Assembly (NCBI GenBank): GCA_003439945.1
Contig: QVRM01002204.1
Location: forward strand, 265,001 to 329,000
Direction of reading: 5' to 3'
Source of the DNA: Dermanyssus gallinae
Taxonomy: Eukaryota; Arthropoda; Arachnida; Mesostigmata; Dermanyssidae
Length of the DNA stretch: 64,000 bases
Shown: piece by piece, positions 1 through 9,062 of the stretch
Layout of the letters: each line of letters starts with the position of its first letter
Position numbering within the stretch: the first letter of the stretch is position 1
The notes under the pieces: model-generated
Database searches by the model: none
What the model was told of the DNA's origin: nothing
The model's input: the letters and a program-made list of their open reading frames with translations, nothing else
Translations under genes and position numbers: made by a program

Positions 1-190
1 ACCATCGCCTTACACAGTTTGCACTGAAACGGCTCGCAGACGCTAGCGCCGATTCTAAGTGCTGACATCATGCGGAAAGAGATTTTTATTGCGGAAGATG
101 CGGAAGGATATTATTATTACTATTATTAATATGAATTTAACATATACATGTGAATGTTTAAATCCACGGCGCCGATGGCTCACTCCTCAT
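1..190. other. no recognised gene at left window edge
   Basis: Nothing coding is recognised. There is a short impure ATT run at about 108-130, probably the 3' tail of the minus-strand RLE-A fragment. Confidence 0.4.
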
Positions 191-193
191 CTA

Positions 194-1417
194 TCACTCG
201 TGTCCTAGTGGGATTCTTGCCCGACCCCTGGCGCGAAAACGCGGGTCCATCCAGTCTTTCATAGTTCGGAAATAAGCGTCGTTGTGAGGGGCCCAGGGCG
301 CCTCGAATGCAAAGGGCGAAAAGTTGTACGCCCGGCCAAAGTTCGCATACTTTCTTATCTTTGATGTCTCGGCGCGGGAAGCGGCAGTTCCTGGGCGAGA
401 AGCGCCGGGACCGACAAGTGAGGGGGTCAGAGAGTCGGTCACCGTCGCATCCCGCACCAGGGAACGACCCTTGTAGAAAGTATCAAAGTCAGGCCGTCGG
501 GCCGCTTGCCATCGTCTCTAGAAAGACCAGGCGGTTCCAGGACGCAAGGGATTCCGGCATTTCGCAACGACCTTGCAAGAATGTCATTCAGAGCGGTGTG
601 ACGTGGTCGCCGGCCCGCCGAGTGAGCGCAAGACAGGCCGTGGTGGCCAGGCGTCCGACAGGCTCGCCACAAGTGCATCTGTGTGGCTTTACCAAATCAG
701 CTCCCAGTCTCAGGCCTACGCAGATCCGGGTGGATTGGTCGTCAAGGCGGGTACCCAATGAGTCAGCGGGGAGTGCGTGTAGCCAGTCGCTCGCTCCTGG
801 GCGAGCGACGGCAAGGAGGCGCGCTCTATCCTGGTCGTCACCGCATTCTTCAAGCAACTCAGTAAGCGAAGATTCGTGTACCTTCTCGGCCCAGGCCCTC
901 TGGCAGGCTATTCATATCAGGCGGTGAAGCTTGGAGTCCAGCCGCTATAGCGTCGCGAGTTACCTCAAGCAATGCCCAAGCCCCCGGCGGGAGCAGGCGT
1001 TGGACATGACCCGACGTAGCGTGGATCGAGGCGGCCACGGCAGGGCCTGCCAAGGAGCGGGCCGAGGGAAGACCAAGACCGCCCATGGAGGTGGGGAGAG
1101 CCGCCTGGCGCACCTCTCGTGGTCGTAAGTTCAGACCCAAAACGTCTCGAGGGCCTCCACCACCTGGTCGTCGAATGGTTGGAGAAGCTGGTTGAATGTA
1201 CCCGAACAGTCCATGGATCGTATGATATGTACGATGCGACACGCGGAGAACGACGAGCGGAGTAGGTAAAGCCCTTTTCTTGTGCTCCGACCAGAGGCAG
1301 ACGTTCTTGCATCGGCCACAATCTGACCATCATGGGGTCGAGTAGATTCGACAGTGCAGATGGTAGGAGCGGTGCGCCAAGGAGCGTAACTTCGTGTTCA
1401 GACACGACTCTACACAT
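194..1417 (-). mobile_element. RLE-A non-LTR retrotransposon, 5'-truncated and frameshifted
   Basis: Minus-strand pieces of one degenerate retrotransposon protein. In coding order: a post-RT region with the LLGAPLLPSAL block (965-1417), a thumb/linker region with GLRLGADLV, a C-x-C...H...C zinc knuckle, then a restriction-like endonuclease region with the GKRPDGLT motif (439-678) and the DATVTDSL block (194-457). The same order occurs in the better copy at 5831-7507, so the identity rests on comparison within the window. The reading frame shifts at least three times and the RT core is missing. The last residues before the stop diverge from the sister copy. An ATT-rich run at about 108-130 may be the 3' tail. 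Being RLE-type is inferred from the CCHC plus RPD/WDATV arrangement known from R2-like clades; the exact clade (R2, R4, NeSL or Utopia-like) is not resolved. Confidence 0.75.
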
Positions 1418-1708
1418 TATTATTATTATTGGACGGACCAGCAGCCAAGGGGCTGTGAAGATCCAACAGGTACAGGGTGAAGCAAAACGAAACTACACGC
1501 GCTACGGTCCGGAGGCTCGCTGCTATTCAAATTCTAACGGCTTCTCAATCAAATTTTAAGGTTAAAACATCTAATCTACAAAGTGGCGCTAACAGTTATT
1601 TCATCACGCCGACCATGGGTGAAAACGGCGGGTTTCTTTGGAAAGGCCAGAATCTGACAGCCATAGCAAAGCTAGTAACAGTTCTGTTTCACATGAGAAG
1701 CAATTGCA

Positions 1709-2182
1709 ATGGCTAATGAGTTCCAATGCCCGTGGTGTTCCAAGTGCTTCCTTACAAAGAGGGGTATCGAAATTCACGCAGGAAGGACTCTTAAGAAGAA
1801 GATAGCCGAGTTTAGTGGATCAGCAGCGCTCCAACAGGCCACCGCCACTAATAGCAGCATGTCACAGCCGCTGGTTTCTTCTCGTGCTCTGCTAGTAGAA
1901 TCTTCTCACTCCACCAGCCAACCGCCAGCGAATGGAGGACCGCCACCTAGCCAACACCGGCCGCCCTCTTCTCCCTCTCCTCTTCACCGGTTACTTGCCA
2001 ACGCTAAGATGACACGCATGGTGCTGCGCAGGATTCCAAAGGGAGCCAGAATCCCTTTGCGCAAGCTCTTTCACCGTCTGCTTAAAGATGTTGTGAAAAA
2101 TAATGACGAATCGAGCTGGACCGCGTTGCTCACTCTCGCCACAAAAATCCTCCACGTCGACAAAGAAACTCAGAGAGCATAG
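1709..2182 (+). pseudogene. RLE-B N-terminal region with C2H2 zinc finger
   Basis: Codes for 157 residues from the ATG at 1709. Residues 7-10 form CPWC, followed by a His about 12 residues later (KRGIEIHAG), a C2H2-like DNA-binding finger. The fourth zinc ligand is degraded. Ser/Pro/Gln-rich linker follows, then a basic segment from about residue 105 (MVLRRIPKGARIPLRKLF). In RLE-type elements such fingers recognise target DNA. The frame closes at 2182 and the protein continues in another frame at about 2190, so this is the first part of a broken ORF rather than a separate gene. Confidence 0.65.
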
Positions 2183-2189
2183 CCTGACC

Positions 2190-3124
2190 AGCGTGGCAAT
2201 GACGAATAGAGCCCGTGCTCAGATTGCTCCTCACAAGCTCTTCATGGATTTTAATGTGCGAAGCGCCATTAGAATCTTGTCTTCTGACGACACGATTGCA
2301 CCCGTAACGGAGAAGTCTATTTGCGAGATGATGGCAAAGCACCCTTCTGCTCCTGCAGGGGACGTGGTTCCACCGTCCTTCATCGACTTGCCTGCGGTCG
2401 GGTCGTGCTCTAGCGAAGATGTCGCCAAGGCACTTCGTACCTTTCCATTTAATGCGGCGGAAGGACTCGATGGTCTCACGTCCAATGCCTTCTTCCTGCC
2501 AACGGAGACCACAACGATGTGCTGCAAACACTTGCCAATATATGCGACACCATACGTAACGGGCAGGTTCCGGAGGCTGTGAGAAGCGTCATATATGGCG
2601 GGTGGCTCATCGACCTAAAAAAGAAAACCGGGGGATACCGACCCATAGCCGTTGGTTGCGCTCTGCGGAGATTGGCCACAAAGACCCTGCTTTACCAGGT
2701 CAAAGTAAAAAACTACCTGCAGCCAAGGCAGATGGAGTACGCCGATGATAATGGGGCGAAAATACAATCAGCAGTACAATCTTACAGCAGAAATAATGCC
2801 TCTTAAAACTAGATTTTCAGAATGCTTTCAACTTAAACAAACGGGGGCACCTATTGACAGGAGTTTCCAAGCAATCCAATGATGCACCAGGCGTAAAGCA
2901 GACCGACTCCCCTAATGTTCGGTGAGACTAAAATCACGTCATCAGCCGGTTGTCAGCAGGGGAACGTAGCGGCTACACTTGCGTTTAGCCTGTTTCTGCA
3001 TCAGTACGTTAACCAGGTGAAATCCAGGGTCGCTCTGTTCTACCTCGACGATGGTACCCTCCTTAACAACGATCCGTCGGTGTTACTCAGAGGCATCAAA
3101 GATCTTTTTACTCTTTGCGTTTGA
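2190..3124 (+). pseudogene. RLE-B reverse transcriptase core, frameshifted
   Basis: Pre-RT region (AEGLDGLTSNAF), then RT motif 1-2 with GGYRPIAVG, the hallmark block of RLE-type RTs, in the segment 2519-2806. After a disrupted stretch of about 110 bases, 2915-3124 carries SAGCQQGN (degenerate GVQQGD) and FYLDDG, the RT catalytic box with two Asp. Motif A (first catalytic Asp) is not visible and was probably lost in the disrupted stretch. YLDDG rather than YADD is shared with RLE-A in this window and separates these lineages from the AP-endonuclease elements. Confidence 0.7.
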
Positions 3125-4517
3125 GCAATGGAGCGGGCTGCAGCTTAACCCCTCTAAATGCGAGCTTTCCTTCAGGGTTTCGAAGACGAAGAAAACCAGC
3201 AGGTAATTGCGAAATTCAACAGCAAGCTCCCGGGCATTTCTGTAAAGGGCCGGTGTGAGCTGGACCTGCTGGGTACGGCGGTGTTCCCCGACATGATTGG
3301 ACCGGTACTGGCCGAGAAGGGAGAACAACTCTCCCGGTTTTACCAGCGGCTGGGACATCTCGGAAGACACCAAGCCTACTTTTTGCTTCGGCACGCAATG
3401 GGAGTGCAAAAGATCTTGTATGTACTACGGACTTCACCTGCCTTCCTTCTGCCGTCAGAAACTTTGGATCTTGACGACCAGGTGAGGAGAGCCTTGGAAA
3501 ACATCCTTGACTTGACGCTCGAGAATAAGGCATGGACACAGGCAAGCCTACCGGTCCGGCTGCGTGGAATGGACATTCGCTCTGCCACGGATCTTGCTTT
3601 GCCCGCCTTCCTCGCCTCGTCACATAGCTACGCCTACTTAGTGGCCATTACTGCCGGCGGATCCATTAGCCACCAACAAGACGCCGTTCGGCTCTGGGAC
3701 GCGCGTCAGTCTGGTCTTCCTTCTGAGGACCAGGTCACTAGACAAAAGAGTTGGGACCAAATCGCCACTTAGGCTACCCACTTAACTCTTTTGTCGGCCT
3801 GCGAGTTAGATGTAGACAGTATTAGACCGAAAACAGTCTCATCCGACGCCGCTGGAGCGTGGCTCGACGTGTTTCCCTCCGAGCTCGTAGGCAGTAAGCT
3901 GGCTAACGACCAGTTCCGTACCGCTAGTGGTCTTAGACTTGGCATTGCCATGTTTAAGAAAGAGGAATGTCCATGCGGTGGAACAGTGGATGAGCGCGGC
4001 CTGCACCGGCTTAGCTGCACTAAGCTGGCGGGGCTTACGCAGGGCCGCCACGATGATATCAATGACGTCCCTCGGGCGCGCTTTTAGGCAATCTGGTGGA
4101 TTGCAGAGGGACGACAGGCGTCGACCGGATGGCCTTACCAACCGGGACTGGGACCGTAATCGGCCGCTGGCCTGGGACGTCACTGTCTCTGACACGTACG
4201 CCCTCGGATATCGTGCACTAGCCAGCGCGGGCGGCGGCCACATAATTCACCAACGGGAGGTGCACAAACGGCGCCTATACGCGCATCTTTTTGAAGACCA
4301 TGTGGTAATGGCGTTTCGGATCGAGTCATCTTTCGTTTGGGGCAAGGATGCACTCAAACTGACGAAAGAGTTTTGGAATAAGCTCTTTGAGGCTACAGCG
4401 GAGGCAAGATCAACCGCGTTCCTCCGACAGAGAGTGTTCTTGGAGCTCCAGAGAGGCAACGCCAAGATGATGTTGAGTGGTCAGCAACACTCGAGCAATT
4501 ACAATGATCTTATATAA
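3125..4517 (+). pseudogene. RLE-B thumb, zinc knuckle and restriction-like endonuclease
   Basis: The thumb/linker at 3158-3772 has the conserved VLRTSPAFLLPSETLDLDDQ region. From 3791 come AGAWLDVFPSELVGSKL and the knuckle CPCGGTVDERGLHRLSC (C-x-C-x8-H-x4-C). A frame change near 4070 is followed by the endonuclease region: RRPDGLT, then LAWDVTVSDTY, a PD-(D/E)XK-type arrangement. The C-terminal LELQRGNAKMMLSG block is diagnostic and recurs at 5660, 12290, 41650, 50100 and 59270. A stop at about 3770 and one or more frameshifts break the ORF. Endonuclease function is inferred from motif order; no intact copy exists in the window. Confidence 0.75.
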
Positions 4518-6832
4518 TTAATATAATAGTGTTGTGATACATGTACATAATAATAAAACTTTGTTTTCCAAAAAAATATTTTTTTATTAAAAAAACATTT
4601 GTTTAGTGCGGTGAAAGCTTGGGCCCCGAGCATGTTCCACCAGGTGAAACTTGCTCATAAGGAGCTATCCTGCCTTCTTCTGCCGCACAATGTCATAATG
4701 GCGCAGACTGGGGTACAGCAGGGCGACCGGCTGGGCCCGGCGCTGTTCTGCCTGGCTGTCAAAGAGTTAGTTGACTCTCTCGAGTGCCCGCTTAACGTAT
4801 GGTACTTGGACGACGGTGCACTGGGTGGCGCCCCCGATGCAGTTCTGAGGGACATCCACAGAATCATCGAGTTCGCTGAACGGAGCGGCCTGGCTCTAAG
4901 CTCTGCTAAGTGTGAGGTCCATGTTGTAGGAGGTGCTGCGGACTCTGAAGTGCTAGAGGCTCTCCCAGGGTGCAAGACTGTCGGCACGGATTTAGAGTTG
5001 CTGGGCGTACCTCTTTTCCCGCAAGGAGTTCCGGCTGCCCTCGAGAGGTGGCTGGCCAAGCTAGAAGATGCGATGTCACGCATTCACTTGGTGGGTTCTC
5101 ATCGAGGCCTCTTTCTTCTGAGATCCTCCTTTTCGGCCCTACGTCTCAACCACTTGTTTTGAGGTGCAGATTGTTCACTGGCTTCCGGACTTTGTGTATG
5201 ACTTAACGACAGCATGCTGGCTACAGTAGAGGCATTGCTGAAACTCAGTCTATCCACGGGTGCACGCCAACAAGCTCTACTCCCCGTTCTTTGGGGTGGC
5301 CTAGGGTTACCTGATGCGACTGTCTTATCTGAGATAGCTCTGGCAGCTTCTCTACACAGGTCTATGCAACAGGCTAGAACCCTCCTCGATTCGGCTGCCC
5401 TCACAAACTCAGAAGCCCGATTGTAAACAAGCCGCCGTAGAGCGGTTGCCCTGTGCGGCCACGAGCCCGCCGAAGCTGGACACCAAAAAGAATGGTCAAC
5501 AGCTCTATATGAGCAAAGGGTCGTAGACCTCATTGCGGGATGCACGACGGACGCCGACAAGGCCAGGCTGCGCGCCGTCTCCTCCAAGGGAGCGGGCGCA
5601 TGGAAGAAGCTCTTTGAGGCTACAGCGGAGGCAAGATCAACCGCGTTCCTCCGACAGAGAGTGTTCTTGGAGCTCCAGAGAGGCAACGCCAAGATGATGT
5701 TGAGTGGTCAGCAACACTCGAGCAATTACAATGATGTTATATAATTAATATAATAGTGTTGTGATACATGTACATAATAATAAAACTTTGTTTTCCAAAA
5801 AATTATTTTTTATTAAAAACACATTTGTCTAGTGCGGTGAAAGCTTGGGCCCCGAGCATGTTCCACCAGGTGAAACTTGCTCATAAGGAGCTATCCTGCC
5901 TTCTTCTGCCGCACAATGTCATAATGGCGCAGACTGGGGTACAGCAGGGCGACCGGCTGGGCCCGGCGCTGTTCTGCCTGGCTGTCAAAAAGTTAGTTGA
6001 CTCTCTCGAGTGCCCGCTTAACGTATGGTACTTGGACGACGGTGTACTGGGTGGCGCCCCCGATGCAGTTCTGAGGGACATCCACAGAATCATCGAGTTC
6101 GCTGAACGGAGCGGCCTGGCTCTAAGCTCTGCTAAGTGTGAGGTCCATGTTGTAGGAGGTGCTGCGGACTCTGAAGTGCTAGAGGCTCTCCCAGGGTGCA
6201 AGACTGTCGGCACGGATTTAGAGTTGCTGGGCGTACCTCTTTTCCCGCAAGGAGTTCCGGCTGCCCTCGAGAGGTGGCTGGCCAAGCTAGAAGATGCGAT
6301 GTCACGCATTCACTTGGCGGGTTCTCATCGAGGCCTCTTTCTTCTGAGATCCTCCTTTTCGGCCCTACGTCTCAACCACTTGTTTTGAGGTGCAGATTGT
6401 TCACTGGCTTCCGGACTTCGTGTATGACTTAACGACAGCATGCTGGCTACAGTAGAGGCGTTGCTGAAACTCAGTCTATCCACGGGTGCACGCCAACAAG
6501 CTCTACTCCCCGTTCTTTGGGGTGGCCTAGGGTTACCTGATGCGACTGTCTTATCTGAGATAGCTCTGGCAGCTTCTCTACACAGGTCTATGCAACAGGC
6601 TAGAACCCTCCTCGATTCGGCTGCCCTCAGAAACTTAGAAGCCCGATTGTAAACAAGCCGCCGTAGAGCGGTTGCCCTGTGCGGCCACGAGCCCGCCGAA
6701 GCTGGACACCAAAAAGAATGGTCAACAGCTCTATATGAGCAAAGGGTCGTAGACCTCATTGCGGGATGCACGACGGACGCCGACAAGGCCAGGCTGCGCG
6801 CCGTCTCCTCCAAGGGAGCGGGCGCATGGCTG
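4380..6832 (+). repeat. 1,227-bp direct tandem duplication, two units
   Basis: Unit 1 is about 4380-5606 and unit 2 about 5607-6832. Each contains the last ~220 bp of RLE-B (including its 3' UTR and A-rich tail) and the first ~1 kb of a truncated RLE-A element. Matching points are offset by 1,226-1,227 bp throughout. Differences are a few substitutions and homopolymer length changes near the A/T run, so the duplication is recent. The junction lies where the RLE-A codons at about 5603 run straight into the RLE-B C-terminal codons, producing a chimeric fusion. Confidence 0.95.
4603..5606 (+). mobile_element. RLE-A fragment, duplication unit 1
   Basis: 5'-truncated RLE-A element starting right after the RLE-B A-rich tail. 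The ORF 4599-5162 covers TGVQQGDRLGPALF, WYLDDGALGG (RT catalytic box) and the LLGVPLFPQG post-RT block, ending at a stop after RLNHLF. A second open piece (5214-5426) carries WGGLGLPDATV. The element is cut at 5606 by the duplication junction and continues only in unit 2. The RT palm motif A is absent because of 5' truncation. Confidence 0.8.
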
Positions 6833-7584
6833 CACGCCATTCCCTGTGGCCGGATCGGGACCTTGTTAGATGATGAGTCGGTAAGGACTGCCGTCGGACT
6901 TCGTTTGGGAACAGACATTGTATACACTCATACCTGCGTCTGCGGAGACGTCGTCGGGCCAGACGGCCGCCACGGGCTGTCCTGTATCGTCAGCGCAGGT
7001 AGGCGAGCAAGCCACCAAGCCCTGAATGAAACCTTCAGTCGAGCTTTACAATCCAGTGGTCTGCCGTGCGTCCTTGAACCCGTCGGGCTAGACAGGGAGG
7101 GCGGCAAGAGACCTGATGAGCTGACCTTAACTCCGTTCGAGAGCGGATGCATGCTCGTTTGGGACGCGACAGTTACTGACTCATTAGCCCCTTCAATGGT
7201 CAGTTCTGGCGCGGCACGGGCAAGTCATGCTTCGGCTCTCGCCGAGGCAAACAAGGTTAGAAAGTACCAGAACATCGAGTACCCGTACAAGTTTTACCCC
7301 TTTGCCTTGGAGACCCTTGGCGGGCCCGGTCCATCCACTCGAAGTTTGCTACAAAAGGTCGGGAAACGCCTGATTCTAGCCAGCAGAAACAAACAAGCGG
7401 GTGATTTTCTCAGACACCGCCTGTCGCTGGATGTGCAACGGGGCAACGCGGCCTCGGTTTGGGGCACTCTCCAGAAATGGCTGGTCCCTACACTGGACCC
7501 CCCGTAACGGTGCACACGTTCGCAGGGATTCAAATGTCATGTTCCCACCCTGAATGATTGATTAGATTGAATAAATGCATAATC

Positions 7585-7590
<6 letters not shown>
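5829..7590 (+). mobile_element. RLE-A fragment, duplication unit 2 with intact 3' end
   Basis: Same start as unit 1, then continues through the complete C-terminal part of the element. Pieces: 5831-6388 (RT QQGDRLGP and YLDDG), 6440-6652 (linker), 6863-7507 (zinc knuckle plus RLE). The RT differs from unit 1 by E to K in AVKELV and A to V in DDGALGG. The 3' UTR after the stop at 7507 is about 80 bp and ends in a TA run. The only breaks are the stop after RLNHLF and the stop/frame change before 6700, both inherited by the two units. Confidence 0.8.
6863..7507 (+). pseudogene. RLE-A C-terminal zinc knuckle and restriction-like endonuclease region
   Basis: An open 214-codon segment of RLE-A. 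After DDESVRTAVGLRLG comes the knuckle CVCGDVVGPDGRHGLSC (C-x-C-x8-H-x4-C). LEPVGLDREGGKRPDELT gives the RPD motif, and [15 protein letters not shown] the second acidic block of the RLE. The C-terminus is FLRHRLSLDVQRGNAASVWG, equivalent to LELQRGNAKMM in RLE-B. The first Met is arbitrary; homology continues upstream in the same frame to about 6690 (AGAWLHAIPCGRIGTL). It is the best-preserved RLE-A endonuclease in the window and a useful reference for the other fragments. Confidence 0.7.

Positions 7591-7622
<32 letters not shown>
7590..7622. repeat. (TA)n microsatellite
   Basis: Pure TA run at the 3' end of the RLE-A element. Confidence 0.95.
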
Positions 7623-7627
<5 letters not shown>

Positions 7628-7639
7628 TAATTGTTACAA

Positions 7640-7860
7640 TTGTCGCGGCAACTGTAGGGGTGCAAACCTATTCGAAGAGCTGTTACCATGCGGAATGAGG
7701 TGTTGTCCAGCATAGTACCCAGCTGCGGGGAAGGAAGACACTTTAGAAAACCTCCACTAAATGTGTCCCGTACTGCCAGAAAGACAGCTTTTTCCACTGG
7801 AGATTGGAGGCTGTCTAACAGCTCTCTAGCTGCAGCGCTGCATCTGTAGGAGTTCAATGT
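7640..7860 (-). mobile_element. RLE-C non-LTR fragment
   Basis: A 76-residue minus-strand segment containing EKAVFLAVRDTFSGGFL, LPSPQLGTMLDN and SFRMVTALRIG. It is collinear with the larger RLE-C copy at 25608-26990 and covers the region just before the zinc knuckle. It is bounded by a TA run and an ATT run and marks the outer end of duplication arm S1. Confidence 0.75.
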
Positions 7861-7874
7861 ATGCTGCGTGGGAC

Positions 7875-7875
<1 letters not shown>

Positions 7876-7941
<66 letters not shown>
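7876..7941. repeat. (ATT)n microsatellite
   Basis: About 22 ATT units, adjoining the 3' end of the minus-strand F1 element; read on the minus strand it is an AAT tail. Confidence 0.95.
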
Positions 7942-7942
<1 letters not shown>

Positions 7943-7943
<1 letters not shown>

Positions 7944-8925
7944 TAAAATCAACTTTGTTAGGTGCATAGTCAATTGTCAAATGGTATAATAGAAACAAAT
8001 CACTGCGAAAGGCTCCTTAAAGAGACTGCACGTGAACAAATTGCCCCGTTGCCACTACTACGTTGCTACCCGACCTCCCTTGCGAAACTTCATAGCCTCG
8101 GTCTTGGACAGGTTGATCTCGAGACCGATGCCCTGCACATAAGTTGCGAGCCTTGCCAGGGACTGCTGCAGATGGAACCTTGACGTGCTGTAGAGCACTA
8201 CGTCGTCAGCGTACATCAGAACCTGCATCATATTGCGGGTGCCCTCCACCTGACGAGGGAGGTCGCCCAGCAGCACTGAGAACAACAGAGGGCTCAGGTT
8301 GTCGCCCTGTGCGAAGCCCGTCGTCTGCAAGAAGGGGTCGAGTTTGGCCACGCCGTCGTCGAGATGGGGTTCTCTTAGAGGATAGCGGCCAGCAGATGCA
8401 GAACGTTGGAGGGCACACCTGCCTCGGCCAGCTTAGCAATGATCTTGTCTTTTAGTGCCGAGTCGAACGCTGAGCGGAAGTCCACGTAGACGGCGTACAT
8501 GAAGGCGCCTCGGCATTGAAGTACCCGCTGAGCGTCATCGATCAGGAAACTGCAGGCATCTAACGTAGACCGCCCAGCTCGGAAGCCATACTGCTCTTCC
8601 GGAATTACCCCGCGACCCTTTAAGAACGCTGATAGCCGTGCGGTCAGCATTGCGGAGAGCAGCTTGTAGCAACAGCTTTTCTTTGCGATGCCCCTCCATG
8701 AGGTTGGAGGTTTGGGATTCCCCTTCGGTATTACCGACAGCAAAGCGCTGCTCCGGTTCGAGGGGATGCGGCCGTGGCGAAGACAGTTGAACAGGCTCGT
8801 CCAGCACGGTGCCATGACTATGGCCTCCTTTAGGTGCTCGTTTCGGATGAGGTCGGATCTAAATGCCTTGTTGGAGCGGAGACGGCGGAGCGCTGTAAGA
8901 ACCCCTCCGACGAAGAACTCGACTT
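7943..8925 (-). mobile_element. F1 AP-endonuclease-type non-LTR fragment with internal deletion
   Basis: RT region of the same family as the intact gene at 59623-63840. Minus-strand motifs: RNEHLKEAIVMAPCW, SWRGIAKKSCCYKLLS, IPEEQYGFRAGRST, VDFRSAFDS (motif A), then after a frameshift GFAQGDNLSPLLF and VLMYADDVVLY. The sequence jumps at about 8046 from the RT thumb straight to the 3' UTR, so the C-terminal ~230 codons are deleted. The 3' UTR matches that of the F1 copies at 27040 and 54245. Its 5' end is truncated at about 8925 against an RLE-A tail on the opposite strand. Confidence 0.8.
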
Positions 8926-9062
8926 TCTTGAGACAACGCCTCGACTTTGACGTCCAACGTGGGAACGTGGCATCCGTCCGGGGCACGCTGCTGAAGTGGT
9001 CCCAGCCCACTCTATACGAGATAGAGTAATATTGCCTGTGCACACGTTCTCGGGAGACAATT
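8926..9062 (+). mobile_element. RLE-A 3' tail fragment
   Basis: Plus-strand 40-residue C-terminal piece, FLRQRLDFDVQRGNVASV, equivalent to FLRHRLSLDVQRGNAASV at 7400, with the same short 3' UTR. It joins the antisense F1 fragment to make a spurious chimeric minus-strand ORF (8375-9043). Confidence 0.7.

Larger units (their letters stand above)
1430..4600 (+). mobile_element. RLE-B non-LTR retrotransposon, near full length, decayed
   Basis: The most complete RLE-B copy. It runs from an N-terminal C2H2 zinc finger (1709) through RT, thumb, zinc knuckle and restriction-like endonuclease to a stop at 4517. An AT-rich 3' UTR follows with a TAATAAAA-like signal at about 4550 and an A-rich tail at about 4569-4600. 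An ATT run just upstream (about 1419-1430) may mark the 5' boundary. A single ORF with N-terminal C2H2 fingers and a C-terminal RLE is the known architecture of R2-, R4- and NeSL-like elements. Several frameshifts and an interruption around 2806-2915 make it a pseudogene. Its 3' end is part of the 1,227-bp tandem duplication, and a 5'-truncated RLE-A copy abuts its tail. Confidence 0.8.

Noticed and set aside
307..927. 206-codon plus-strand ORF
   Set aside because: Antisense shadow of the RLE-A fragment, which has recognisable motifs on the minus strand.
8375..9043. 222-codon minus-strand ORF
   Set aside because: Its first ~45 codons are the antisense of an RLE-A tail; only the rest is F1 RT. 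It is a chimeric frame, not a gene.
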